From JBOGEN01 sp050743265 (GTDB taxonomy: Bacteria; Actinomycetota; Actinomycetes; JBOGEN01): a stretch of DNA of 12,281 bases. Below are positions 1 through 7,248 of this stretch, in pieces (position 1 is the first letter of the stretch; each line of letters opens with the position of its first letter). The stretch spans positions 1 through 12,281 of the forward strand of contig JBOGEN010000053.1 of the NCBI GenBank assembly GCA_050743265.1. Reading direction: 5' to 3'. Under the pieces are notes generated by a model, which was not told the origin of the DNA, did not search any database, and worked only from the letters and a program-made list of their open reading frames with translations. The translations under genes and the position numbers were made by a program.

Positions 1-220
1 CCTGCAGGGCACGCTCCAGCGCGACGCGGGCTCCCCGCGTCGTGCCGTCACCCTCGACGAACCCGACCGCCGGCGGCGGCGCGAAGGTGGCCGGGCGCAG
101 CGCGCACACGTCGATGACGCGGTACCGAGCCTGCGCGAGGGCGCGCACGCGGCGCTGCTCGTCCGCGTCGTCCAGCCGGTCGAGCACGTGCAGGACGCTC
201 ACCGGCCCCGGCAGGGTCAT
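1..220 (-). CDS. Unidentified protein, N-terminal 73 residues only
   Basis: An open frame starts at an ATG (218-220) and runs leftward off the window edge without a stop, giving 73 residues. It begins 13 bp after the stop of the dioxygenase gene, on the same strand, so it is probably the next gene of the leftward operon. The N-terminus reads MTLPGPVSVLHVLDRLDDAD, a hydrophobic strand followed by charged residues, and it lacks a signal peptide. A VLHVLD-type start is seen in some GT4 glycosyltransferases, but the glycine pair that usually follows is absent, so I do not assign a function. The Shine-Dalgarno sequence is weak, suggesting translational coupling to the upstream gene. Codon use is G/C-ending like its neighbours, which supports it being real. 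A glycosyltransferase or another sugar enzyme would fit the context, but that is inference. Confidence 0.55.
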   Translation of the reverse strand, partial: MTLPGPVSVLHVLDRLDDADEQRRVRALAQARYRVIDVCALRPATFAPPPAVGFVEGDGTTRGARVALERALQ

Positions 221-233
221 CCGGGCAGCCCGC

Positions 234-1148
234 TCACGGCCGGTACACCAGGTCCGAGACGGCCGCGGGCGGGCCGCTGTCGTACTGGGCCACGAGATCC
301 TCGGGCAGCGGCTGCAGGTCCGAGGCACGGAGGTAGTCGCGCATCGTCGTGCCCGTGCAGGAGGAGTCAACGTTGGGCGCCCCGCGGTGCGCGGTGACGT
401 CGTCGATCTGCACGGTGCGGAAGTCGATGGAGAACCGGGTGCGGCCGCTGTCGTTGGGGACGCTGGAGTGGAACTGCGCTCCGGAGAAGAGCATGAACCC
501 CCCCACCGGCGGGATGACCCGGATCTGCGGGTGGAGCTCGACGGGCTGCTCCGGCTTGGGCTGCTCGCGGGTGTCCTTCGTCAGGTGGCGGGCCGCGTCC
601 GCACGGCTGGTGCGGTTCCACTCGTAGTAGTTGTACGTCGCCGACCCGTTGGCCACCGGCTGGTCGAAGTAGCGGGGATGGAAGGCCATCACGTTGCGCG
701 GCTCCACCTCGTAGATCGGCATCCACCAGTTGAGCTGCATCATCGGTGCCGAGTACCAGGTGTCCCTGTGCGGGTGGAAGGCGTACGCGATGCCGGAGGT
801 GAGGTAGTCGTCCGAGGTCGAGCTGCGCATCCGGGGCACGTCGAAGTAGGTGCTGGACACGTCGGCGCCGTGCGCGGCCAGGATCTCGGCGATGCACTCC
901 TTGGACCGCGGGTGGTGGATGAACTCCGGCTTGAGCTTGGCGAGCAGGGCCGCGTAGTCCTCGACCGGGAGCGTGTACTGGGCCGTCCGCGGGTCCAGGC
1001 CGCCGAAGGCCTCCTCGATCATGCCCCGCGCGAAGTCGACGAGCGCGTGCACCGCGGGGCTCGCGGAGAACACGAACACGTCCCCCGTGAACAGGCGCGC
1101 CCGGCGCTCGTCCTCAGGCATCGAGCTGTCGATGAAGACCGCGGTCAT
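234..1148 (-). CDS. Phytanoyl-CoA dioxygenase-type Fe(II)/2-oxoglutarate oxygenase
   Basis: The 304-residue cytosolic protein has the signature of the PhyH family of non-haem iron oxygenases, which couple 2-oxoglutarate decarboxylation to hydroxylation of a small molecule. The iron triad is readable as H127-x-D129 within FHPHRDTW and a distal H227 in GAQFHSSVPND. R238 (or R236) in the following GRTRFSIDFR is placed to bind 2-oxoglutarate. A WWMPIYEVEPRN stretch (141-151) fits a core strand of the double-stranded beta helix. No signal peptide or membrane segment is seen. The ATG at 1146-1148 is preceded by a strong GGAGGAG ribosome binding site. The gene lies 63 bp behind the aminotransferase and 13 bp before the next gene, so it is probably in the operon. 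The substrate is not identifiable; a sugar, sugar nucleotide or glycan is inferred from context. Confidence 0.82.
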   Translation of the reverse strand: MTAVFIDSSMPEDERRARLFTGDVFVFSASPAVHALVDFARGMIEEAFGGLDPRTAQYTLPVEDYAALLAKLKPEFIHHPRSKECIAEILAAHGADVSSTYFDVPRMRSSTSDDYLTSGIAYAFHPHRDTWYSAPMMQLNWWMPIYEVEPRNVMAFHPRYFDQPVANGSATYNYYEWNRTSRADAARHLTKDTREQPKPEQPVELHPQIRVIPPVGGFMLFSGAQFHSSVPNDSGRTRFSIDFRTVQIDDVTAHRGAPNVDSSCTGTTMRDYLRASDLQPLPEDLVAQYDSGPPAAVSDLVYRP

Positions 1149-1211
1149 GACTCCTCCAGTGGTGGTGCTGCTCCCACTCGAGAGGTCTCGTGCGGGGGTC
1201 GGGACGGTGGC

Positions 1212-2600
1212 TCAGGCGTATCTCCGGAAGGCGGGACGGACGGGCCGCCCGCCCATCCACGGGGTGGGGTCCTGCGCGTCCAGCGCCTGCCGGTAGACGG
1301 CACACGCCCGGCCCACCACCGTGACGGTGTGGTCGATGTCGTCCTCGGTCAGCGCGCTGCTGACCACGAACGACGGGGCCAGGACGCCCCCGAGCAGCAG
1401 CTGGCGCAGGAACAGCGTGCGGTACTGCTGCGAGGGCTCCAGGTCGGCGTCGCGGGTGACGTACACGAGGTTGCTCGCCCGCCCCTCGACCTGGACGTGC
1501 TCGGCGACCCCCTCGGCAGCGGCCACCGCGCGGACCCCGGCGGCGAGCCGCTCCCCGAGCGCGTGCAGCCGGGCCACGGTGTCCTCGTGCTCGTACTCGT
1601 CCAGGACGGCGACCGCGGCCGCGAGGCTGTGCGCCTCGGCACCGTGGGTGGTGGACAGCAGGAAGACCCGCTCCCCGGGGTGGCGCACGCCACCCCGCTC
1701 CATGAACTCCCGGCGCCCGGCGAGGGCCGACACGGAGAAGCCGTTGCCGAGCGCCTTGCCGAACGTGGACAGGTCGGGGGTGACGCCGTACAGACCCTGC
1801 GCGCCGGCCGCGGACCAGCGCAGTCCGGTGATCATCTCGTCGAAGACGAGCAGGCAGCCGTGCCGGTCCGCAAGGTCCCGCATGCCCTGCAGGTAGCCGG
1901 GCGGGGGCTCCTCGCGCGTGGCGGCCTCCAGCAGCAGGCAGGCCACGCGGCCCTGGTGCCACGACAGGACCTCCTCGGTGGCCGCGAGGTCGCCGTACGG
2001 GAAGCCGATGGTGAGGCCGGTGACCTCGTCGGGGACGCCGGCCGACATCGGCGTGGTCCCGATGAACCAGTCCTCGACGGAGAAGAACGGCTGGTCCCGG
2101 CAGATCGCCACCAGCGGCCGGCCGGTCACCGCACGAGCGAGCCTGACAGCGGCCGAGGTGACGTCCGAGCCGTTCTTGGCGAACTTCACCATGTCCGCGG
2201 TCGGCACCGTGGTGAGGAACCGCTCGGCGGCCTCCAGCTCGACGATGGACGGGCGGCTGAAGTTGGACCCGCGGTAGAGCTGGCGTCGTACGGCCTCGGT
2301 GACCCTGGGATGGGCGTGGCCGAGCGACACCGCGCGCAGGCCCGAGCCGTACTCCACGTACTCGTTGCCGTCGACGTCCCACACCCGGGCGCCGCGGCCG
2401 TGCGAGATCACCGGGGCCAGCCCGAAGGGGAACTGGTCGTCGCCCTTCGCGTACGTGTGTGCCCCTCCGGGGACCGCCGCGTGCAGGCGTGCGTTCGCGC
2501 GCCGGGACAGTGCCAGGCGGTCGTCCCACGCCGGTGCCTGGCGCGGCACCTGCGGTCCGGCGGCCTCGGGCACGGCCGCGGGGAGTCGGTGGGTCGTCAT
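1212..2600 (-). CDS. Class III PLP aminotransferase, glutamate-1-semialdehyde aminomutase-like
   Basis: The 462-residue protein belongs to the class III (fold type I) PLP aminotransferases and resembles glutamate-1-semialdehyde 2,1-aminomutase. Readable landmarks are WDVDGNEYVEYGSG (about 74-87), LGHAHPRV (93-100), NGSDVTSAAVRLAR (143-156), the PLP-ring aspartate D254 in FDEMITGLRW, and the Schiff-base lysine K282 in TFGKALGNG. The NSPVRAF-like segment expected near the N-terminus of true HemL is replaced by GAHTYAKGDDQ, so I do not think this is the tetrapyrrole enzyme. The ATG was chosen because it overlaps the RmlC-like stop as ATGA (2597-2600), a classical coupling arrangement; the frame stays open far upstream but only across that other gene. 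Expected role: moving or transferring an amino group on a keto-sugar or related intermediate of this locus. The exact substrate is unknown. Confidence 0.85.
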   Translation of the reverse strand: MTTHRLPAAVPEAAGPQVPRQAPAWDDRLALSRRANARLHAAVPGGAHTYAKGDDQFPFGLAPVISHGRGARVWDVDGNEYVEYGSGLRAVSLGHAHPRVTEAVRRQLYRGSNFSRPSIVELEAAERFLTTVPTADMVKFAKNGSDVTSAAVRLARAVTGRPLVAICRDQPFFSVEDWFIGTTPMSAGVPDEVTGLTIGFPYGDLAATEEVLSWHQGRVACLLLEAATREEPPPGYLQGMRDLADRHGCLLVFDEMITGLRWSAAGAQGLYGVTPDLSTFGKALGNGFSVSALAGRREFMERGGVRHPGERVFLLSTTHGAEAHSLAAAVAVLDEYEHEDTVARLHALGERLAAGVRAVAAAEGVAEHVQVEGRASNLVYVTRDADLEPSQQYRTLFLRQLLLGGVLAPSFVVSSALTEDDIDHTVTVVGRACAVYRQALDAQDPTPWMGGRPVRPAFRRYA

Positions 2601-3211
2601 CTGGCCACCCTCGGGTCGGGCTCGTCGTCTCGACGGCTTCGTCGTCGTGCCAGGCTGGTGCGGAGCGCGAGGAACTCCCTGGCCGCGTCGAGCGGAGCAG
2701 CGTCCCTGTCGCTGTGCGCCATCGCCGTGACGGGCAGGGGCCACGGGATACCCAGAGCGGGGTCGTCGAAGGCGACGGTCACCTCCTCGGACGGGTCGTG
2801 GGCACGGTCGGTCCGGTACGAGACGTCGGAAGGCTCGGTCATCGTCTGGAACCCGCGGGCGCAACCGGCCGGCACGTAGAGCGAGGTACCCGCGTCTGCG
2901 CGCAGGGCGAAGCTCTCCCACCGCCCGTACGACGCCGCAGCCGGGCGCAGGTCGACGACGACGGCGAAGACCTCCCCGTACGAGCAGCGCATCAGCGTCG
3001 CGCCGCTCGACCCGGCCCTGACGTGCAGGCCGCGGACCACGCCCCGGGCGGAGCGGGCCACGCTGTCCAGGACGAACGTGCGCGGGTCGACGCCGGCGGC
3101 GCGGGCCACGTCCGCGTCGAAGGTCAGGCCGGAGAAGCCGCCCTCGTCGAGGAGCAGCTCCGGGGTGAGCAGCAGCACGCCGGGGACGGCCGGGACCTCG
3201 GTCACCCTCAC
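2597..3211 (-). CDS. RmlC-like NDP-4-keto-sugar epimerase with altered active site
   Basis: This is a 204-residue cupin-fold protein of the dTDP-4-dehydrorhamnose 3,5-epimerase family, which removes C3/C5 protons of 4-keto-6-deoxy sugars. Family landmarks are RGLH (60-63), GEVFAVVVDLRP (79-90), LYVPAGCARGFQ (111-122), SYRTD (131-135), FDDPALGIPWP (148-158) and SDRD (167-170). R60, the catalytic-base histidine H63, Y132 and D170 are kept. The AHGF histidine is arginine here (R119), and the lysine usual in KLVR is threonine (T72). The last roughly 25 residues are Arg/Asp rich and look like a dispensable tail. The GTG start has an AGGTGG ribosome binding site about 5 bases upstream; a second GTG two codons in is possible. 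The gene ends in ATGA overlap with the aminotransferase gene. It may be a single-position epimerase, or a homologue with a changed or lost activity. Confidence 0.83.
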   Translation of the reverse strand: MRVTEVPAVPGVLLLTPELLLDEGGFSGLTFDADVARAAGVDPRTFVLDSVARSARGVVRGLHVRAGSSGATLMRCSYGEVFAVVVDLRPAAASYGRWESFALRADAGTSLYVPAGCARGFQTMTEPSDVSYRTDRAHDPSEEVTVAFDDPALGIPWPLPVTAMAHSDRDAAPLDAAREFLALRTSLARRRSRRDDEPDPRVAR

Positions 3212-3278
3212 CCGTCCACCTCACCGGGCCGGGCGCCGCGGTACGGGCAACCCGCCCTGCGGGGCGCGGGCCGGGTGA

Positions 3279-3926
3279 CTACCACGTCAGCGTCACCTTG
3301 CCTGTCGTGAACCCCTCGGCGTACCGGGCGCGGCACTCCATGCCGCGCAGGCGGGCGAGCCCGCTGAACATCTCCTCGTCGAACCAGTCCCGGCCCACCT
3401 GCGACGGGTAGGCCTTGTGCAGGCGGCGCACCTTCTCGCGCACCTGCTCCTCGGTGAGCGGCACGTAGTGGGTGGGGCGGGCGAGGTCGCCGTCCCACTT
3501 GGGGATCTCGTAGCAGAGCACCAGGTGGTCCCGCCACGCGGTGGTGACGAGGTCGGCGACCGTCCGGTGGTCCTGGTGTGCGTCCGACCGGCTCGGGGCG
3601 AGCACGAGGTCGGCAGGACGAGAGCGCGCGGTGTCCTCGAGGAGCTCCTTGACCTCGGCCCAGTGCGCGGGGAGCCGACCGTCCGGCAGGCCCGCCGTGG
3701 TGACGGTCACGTCGCAGCCTGGGAGGAAGAGCTCGGCCGCCCGGTGCGCCTCCTCGACACGCTCGGGCGTCCCGGTGGCGAGGACGAACTCGGCGGTGAG
3801 CCCGGGGACGGTCTCGGCGAGGCGGAGCAGCGTCCCGCCGCAGCCGATCTCGATGTCGTCCGGGTGCGCCCCCAGCGCGACGACGTGCCGGGGCCCCGAG
3901 CGAAGGTCCAGGCTCAGCCCCAGCAT
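3279..3926 (-). CDS. PIG-L (LmbE-like) family deacetylase
   Basis: The 215-residue protein is a member of the zinc-dependent PIG-L/LmbE family, which hydrolyses N-acetyl groups of GlcNAc-type sugars or related amides (for example MshB, BshB and GlcNAc-PI deacetylase). The metal site is readable as the AHPDD motif (20-24, with H21 and D24 as ligands and D23 as the general base) and DAHQDH (115-120, with H120 as third ligand). Length matches the family. The ATG shares one base with the stop of the preceding cytidylyltransferase gene (TGATG), implying coupled translation. In this locus it most likely deacetylates an amino-sugar or sugar-nucleotide intermediate, which would suit the nearby aminotransferase. 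A role in mycothiol biosynthesis is less likely given the neighbours. No export signal is seen, so it probably acts in the cytosol. Confidence 0.86.
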   Translation of the reverse strand: MLGLSLDLRSGPRHVVALGAHPDDIEIGCGGTLLRLAETVPGLTAEFVLATGTPERVEEAHRAAELFLPGCDVTVTTAGLPDGRLPAHWAEVKELLEDTARSRPADLVLAPSRSDAHQDHRTVADLVTTAWRDHLVLCYEIPKWDGDLARPTHYVPLTEEQVREKVRRLHKAYPSQVGRDWFDEEMFSGLARLRGMECRARYAEGFTTGKVTLTW

Positions 3927-4729
3927 CAGGGCACCGGGGTGCCCGCAGGCGACGGGTCAGCGGACCACACCGCCCAGGGTCGGTCGCCGCGGTGGTACAT
4001 GTCTTCGAGGTGGGAGCGTTCCTTGACGGTGTCGGCGGGCATCCAGAACCCGTCGTAGGGGTAGCCGAGCAGGCGTCCTTCTTTGGCGAGTCGGGTGAGG
4101 CCGTCGCCGACGAGGTCGTCGCCTTCGTCGAGGACCTCGAAGATCTCGGAGCGGAGCACGAAGTAGCCGCCGTTCTCGCGGATCGGCATCCGGGTGACGG
4201 AGTGGATGTCGGTGACGAGGTTGCCGGCCATGTCGATGACGTGGAAGGCGGACTGGGGTGGGACGGCGAGCAGGGAGCCGACGGCGTCGGATGCTGTGAA
4301 CTGGTCGACGATCTTGTCCAGCGGGGCGTCGGTGAGGACGTCGGCGTAGTTGGCGAGGAACATCTCGTCGTCGCCGAGGTGGGGCCGCACGCGGCGGAGC
4401 CGTTCGCCGATGGCGGTCTCGATGCCGGTCTGGACGAAGGTGATGGTCCAGTCGGCGATGTCGTGGCTGAGCAGCTCGATGCTGGCGCCGCCGTCGCGCA
4501 GGACGAAGTCGTTGGAGCGGGTCTCTTGGTAGTTGAGGAAGTAGTCCTTGACGTAGGAGGAGCCGTAGCCGAGGCAGAGGATGAACTCGGTGTGGCCGAA
4601 GTGGGCGTAGTAGCGCATCACGTTCCACAGCAGTGGCCGGTCACCGATCATGGCCATCGGTTTGGGCGCGTCGGTCGACCCGTCACGCATCCGCATGCCG
4701 TAGCCGCCGCAGAAAAGCACCACCTTCAT
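3926..4729 (-). CDS. Sugar-1-phosphate cytidylyltransferase-like nucleotidyltransferase (RfbF family)
   Basis: The 267-residue protein matches glucose-1-phosphate cytidylyltransferase in length and layout; that enzyme joins CTP and glucose-1-phosphate to give CDP-glucose. Visible motifs are the nucleotide-binding GGYGMRMR (8-15), PKPM with K23, YYAHFGHTEFILCLGYG (40-56), the metal-binding aspartate in NYADVLTD (127-134), NGGYFVLR (186-193) and GFWMPADTVKE (227-237). The usual EKP lysine motif is not visible at the expected place (SVTRMP, 177-182), so the substrate or nucleotide may differ from CTP and glucose-1-phosphate. It follows the C-methyltransferase by 33 bp, with a G-rich ribosome binding site about 7 bases before the ATG, and overlaps the PIG-L gene by one base. 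Compared with its neighbours it uses more A-ending codons (GAA, AAA, CGA, ACA, CCA). It probably supplies the activated sugar for the pathway. No CDP-glucose 4,6-dehydratase is present in the window. Confidence 0.84.
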   Translation of the reverse strand: MKVVLFCGGYGMRMRDGSTDAPKPMAMIGDRPLLWNVMRYYAHFGHTEFILCLGYGSSYVKDYFLNYQETRSNDFVLRDGGASIELLSHDIADWTITFVQTGIETAIGERLRRVRPHLGDDEMFLANYADVLTDAPLDKIVDQFTASDAVGSLLAVPPQSAFHVIDMAGNLVTDIHSVTRMPIRENGGYFVLRSEIFEVLDEGDDLVGDGLTRLAKEGRLLGYPYDGFWMPADTVKERSHLEDMYHRGDRPWAVWSADPSPAGTPVP

Positions 4730-4762
4730 GCCGTAACCCCCCGGGGTCTCATCAGGCCGCTC

Positions 4763-5995
4763 TCAGACGATCTCGAGGCGCGGGATCGGGAAGACGAGCC
4801 GCCCGCCCCAGCCGCGGATGTGGCCGAGCTGGGCCGAGATCTCCGGCCGCAGGTTCCAGGGCAGGACGAGGACGTAGTCCGGCCGCGCCTGGTCGAGCTG
4901 CTCGGGCGGGTGGATCGGGATGTGCGTGCCCGGCAGGAACATGCCGTGCTTGTGCGGGTTGCGGTCGACGGTGAACGCGAGCAGGTCCTCACGGATGCCG
5001 CAGTGGTTGAGCAGCGTGTTGCCCTTGCCCGGCGCCCCGTACCCGGCGACCGTCTTGCCCTCGCGGGATGCCGTGACGAGAAAGTCGAGCAGGTCCCGCT
5101 TGACCTCGGCGACGGCGCTGGCGAACCCTTTGTGCCCCTCGACCGTGTGCAGGCCCGCCGCTGCCTCGGCCTGGAGCAGCGTGGGCACGGTGTCGGCCAC
5201 GAGGCCGGCCTGCGCGGCGTGCCGGGCGAAGACCCGGAGCGATCCCCCGTGGGTGGGCAGCTCCTCCACGTCGACGACGGACAGACCCGCCAGGTCGAGG
5301 GCACGCATCGCGGTGAGCAGCGTGTAGTACGAGAAGTGCTCGTGGTAGATCGTGTCGTACTGGCGGCTCTCCACCAGGCGCATGAGGTGCGGGAACTCCA
5401 GCGTGAGCGTGCCGTCCTCGGCCAGGAGCTCCGCCAGCCCGGCCACGAAGTCGCGGAGGTCGGGGACGTGGGCGAACACGTTGTTGCCGACTACGAGGTC
5501 CGCGCGACCGTACCGCTCGGCCATCTTGCGGCCGGTCTCGCGGCCGAGAAAGCAGACCTCGCTGCGGACGCCCTTCTCGGCGGCCGCCGCGGCCACGTTG
5601 GCGGCGGGCTCGACCCCGAGCACGGGGATGCCCGCGCCGGCGAAGTGCTGCAGCAGGTACCCGTCGTTGCTCGCGACCTCGACCACGAGGCTGTCCGGCC
5701 CCAGGCCGAGCCTCTCGGTCATCACCTCCGCGTACCGGCGGGCGTGCTCGACCCACGAGGTGGAGTACGACGAGTGGTACGCGTACGTGTCGGTGAAGAT
5801 CTCGTCCGCCGGCAGGTGCTCGGGCAGCTGGACGAGCAGGCAGGCATCACAGATCCGCACGTGCAGCGGGTAGAAGACCTCGGGTGACTCGACCCGGTCA
5901 GCCGGCACGAAGGCCTCGCACGGGGGAGACATCCCCAGGTCCACGAACGTGCGGCTCATCTTGGTACCGCAGAGACGGCAGACCTGCGTGACCAC
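4763..5995 (-). CDS. NDP-sugar C-methyltransferase (TylCIII/NovU/TcaB9-like)
   Basis: The 410-residue protein has the three-part layout of SAM-dependent NDP-hexose C-methyltransferases. It has an N-terminal zinc domain with paired cysteines CRLC (C6, C9) and CDAC (C49, C52), a Rossmann SAM domain with VVEVASNDGYLL (104-115), and a C-terminal domain with GYGAPGKGNTLLN (318-330). A YHEH motif (217-220) lies where the catalytic residues of this family occur. The family adds a methyl group to carbon next to the keto group of a 4-keto sugar, making branched sugars such as those of tylosin, novobiocin and tetronitrose. I chose the GTG at 5993-5995 because GGGGGAG lies just upstream and family similarity begins there; the frame stays open about 86 codons further, but that stretch is arginine-rich non-coding read-through. 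It is the first gene of the leftward operon. Confidence 0.9.
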   Translation of the reverse strand: MVTQVCRLCGTKMSRTFVDLGMSPPCEAFVPADRVESPEVFYPLHVRICDACLLVQLPEHLPADEIFTDTYAYHSSYSTSWVEHARRYAEVMTERLGLGPDSLVVEVASNDGYLLQHFAGAGIPVLGVEPAANVAAAAAEKGVRSEVCFLGRETGRKMAERYGRADLVVGNNVFAHVPDLRDFVAGLAELLAEDGTLTLEFPHLMRLVESRQYDTIYHEHFSYYTLLTAMRALDLAGLSVVDVEELPTHGGSLRVFARHAAQAGLVADTVPTLLQAEAAAGLHTVEGHKGFASAVAEVKRDLLDFLVTASREGKTVAGYGAPGKGNTLLNHCGIREDLLAFTVDRNPHKHGMFLPGTHIPIHPPEQLDQARPDYVLVLPWNLRPEISAQLGHIRGWGGRLVFPIPRLEIV

Positions 5996-6198
5996 GTGCT
6001 CCCCCCGAGCGCTCGACCCGACGCCGACCTTAGCCCGGTGTGGCCCCCTCTGAGGCGCATCGGAGAAATCTGCGGCTCGGCACGGTACGACCCGACAAGG
6101 GCCCCGAATCCCCCGACCGAGCCCTGACGTACGGCCTATCCTCGGCGCTGACGACCCGAGGTCATGATCGGGCCGCACACACGGACGGGGGGCGGCAC
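5996..6198. promoter_or_regulatory. Divergent promoter region between methyltransferase and SDR genes
   Basis: This 203 bp gap separates genes transcribed in opposite directions and must hold both start regions of the sugar locus. Leftward, an actinobacterial-type minus-10 (TAAGGT, minus strand, 6032-6027) would start transcription about 25 bases before the GTG at 5995; no convincing minus-35 is seen. Rightward, TATCCT at 6137-6142 is a weaker candidate, also without a good minus-35. It leaves about 50 bases of leader before the GTG at 6199. The stretch is less extremely GC-rich than the flanking genes. No clear inverted-repeat operator was found. Confidence 0.5.
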
Positions 6199-7248
6199 GT
6201 GCACGTGCTGGTGACCGGGCACGAGGGCTACCTCGGCGCCCGACTGGTTCCACATCTGCAGGACCGGGGACACGAGGTCACCGGGCTTGACTCCGGCCTG
6301 TTCCGGGGCTGCGACCTGCTGGACGGGCCGTCCGGCGTCGCGTCGATCGAGGCGGACATCCGGGACGTCACCCCGGCGATGCTCGACGGCTTCGACGCCG
6401 TGGTGCACCTGGCGGCGATCTCGAACGACCCGATCGGCCACCTCGCCCCCGAGACGACGTTCTCGGTCAACCACGAGGGCACCCTGGCCGTGGCCCGGGC
6501 AGCCAAGACCGCAGGCGTACAGCGCTTCGTGTTCTCCTCCTCGTGCAGCCTGTACGGCGCGGCCGGCAGCGGCGCCGTGGCCGAGGACGCCCCGTTCAAC
6601 CCGGTCACGCCGTACGGGGAGTCCAAGGTCAGGGCGGAGCACGGGCTCGCCCTGCTGGCCGACGACGACTTCAGCCCGACCTACCTGCGCAACGCCACCG
6701 CGTACGGCGTCTCGCCCCGGCTGCGGGGGGACGTCGTGGTGAACAACCTCACCGGGTACGCCTTCGCCACCGGGGAGGTCCGGCTGCAGAGCGACGGCAC
6801 CCCGTGGCGCCCTCTCGTCCACGTGGACGACATCTGCCTCGCGGTCTCCGCCGTGCTCGAGGCCGACCGTGCCTCCGTCCACGACGAGGCCTTCAACGTC
6901 GGCCGGGACGAGGACAACCTGCAGATCCGGGACGTTGCCCGGCTGGTCGAGACCGCGGTGCCGCACAGCCGGGTGACCCTCGCCGAGGGCGCGGGGGCGG
7001 ACCGGCGCGACTACCGCGCCGACTTCGCCAAGATCATGGAGACCCTGCCCGCGTACCGGCCGTCCTGGACGGTGGCCGCAGGGGTGCGTCAGCTCCTCGA
7101 GGCGTACACGGCGCACGGCCTCGCCTTGGAGGAGCTGACCGGCCCGCGGTTCACGAGGCTCGCCCGGGTCGAGGAGCTGCGCAAGGCCGGCCACCTCGAC
7201 GACGACCTGCGGCTCACCACGGCCGCGGGGTCTCTCGGGCGGCCCTGA
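6199..7248 (+). CDS. Extended SDR NAD-dependent sugar epimerase/dehydratase
   Basis: The 349-residue protein belongs to the extended short-chain dehydrogenase/reductase family that acts on nucleotide sugars. It shows the dinucleotide-binding GHEGYLG (GxxGxxG, 7-13) after a short beta strand, HLAA (70-73), the catalytic serine region SSSCSLYG (113-120), and YxxxK (Y139, K143). A substrate-side segment, WRPLVHVDDI (203-212), is typical of UDP-glucose 4-epimerase relatives. I start it at the GTG at 6199 because the Rossmann strand begins immediately after and a G-rich ribosome binding site precedes it; the upstream open frame adds 53 implausible residues. It diverges from the methyltransferase operon. 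It could oxidise, epimerise or dehydrate the nucleotide sugar, supplying the keto intermediate for methylation. It may stand in for the missing 4,6-dehydratase, but sequence alone does not decide this. Confidence 0.86.
   Translation: MHVLVTGHEGYLGARLVPHLQDRGHEVTGLDSGLFRGCDLLDGPSGVASIEADIRDVTPAMLDGFDAVVHLAAISNDPIGHLAPETTFSVNHEGTLAVARAAKTAGVQRFVFSSSCSLYGAAGSGAVAEDAPFNPVTPYGESKVRAEHGLALLADDDFSPTYLRNATAYGVSPRLRGDVVVNNLTGYAFATGEVRLQSDGTPWRPLVHVDDICLAVSAVLEADRASVHDEAFNVGRDEDNLQIRDVARLVETAVPHSRVTLAEGAGADRRDYRADFAKIMETLPAYRPSWTVAAGVRQLLEAYTAHGLALEELTGPRFTRLARVEELRKAGHLDDDLRLTTAAGSLGRP

Noticed and set aside
1173..1195. CGAGA-CC-TCTCG palindrome between aminotransferase and dioxygenase genes
   Set aside because: A single short palindrome inside an operon gap, without a second copy or promoter element, is expected by chance at this GC content.
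42..2879. A 945-codon open frame on the plus strand
   Set aside because: It is antisense to five genes with clear family motifs, has low-complexity Arg/Gly/Val-rich composition and shows no domain; it is a by-product of high GC.
3992..5887. A 631-codon plus-strand frame rich in Val, Gly, Glu and Asp
   Set aside because: It is the complementary shadow of the cytidylyltransferase and C-methyltransferase genes, both of which have conserved motifs.
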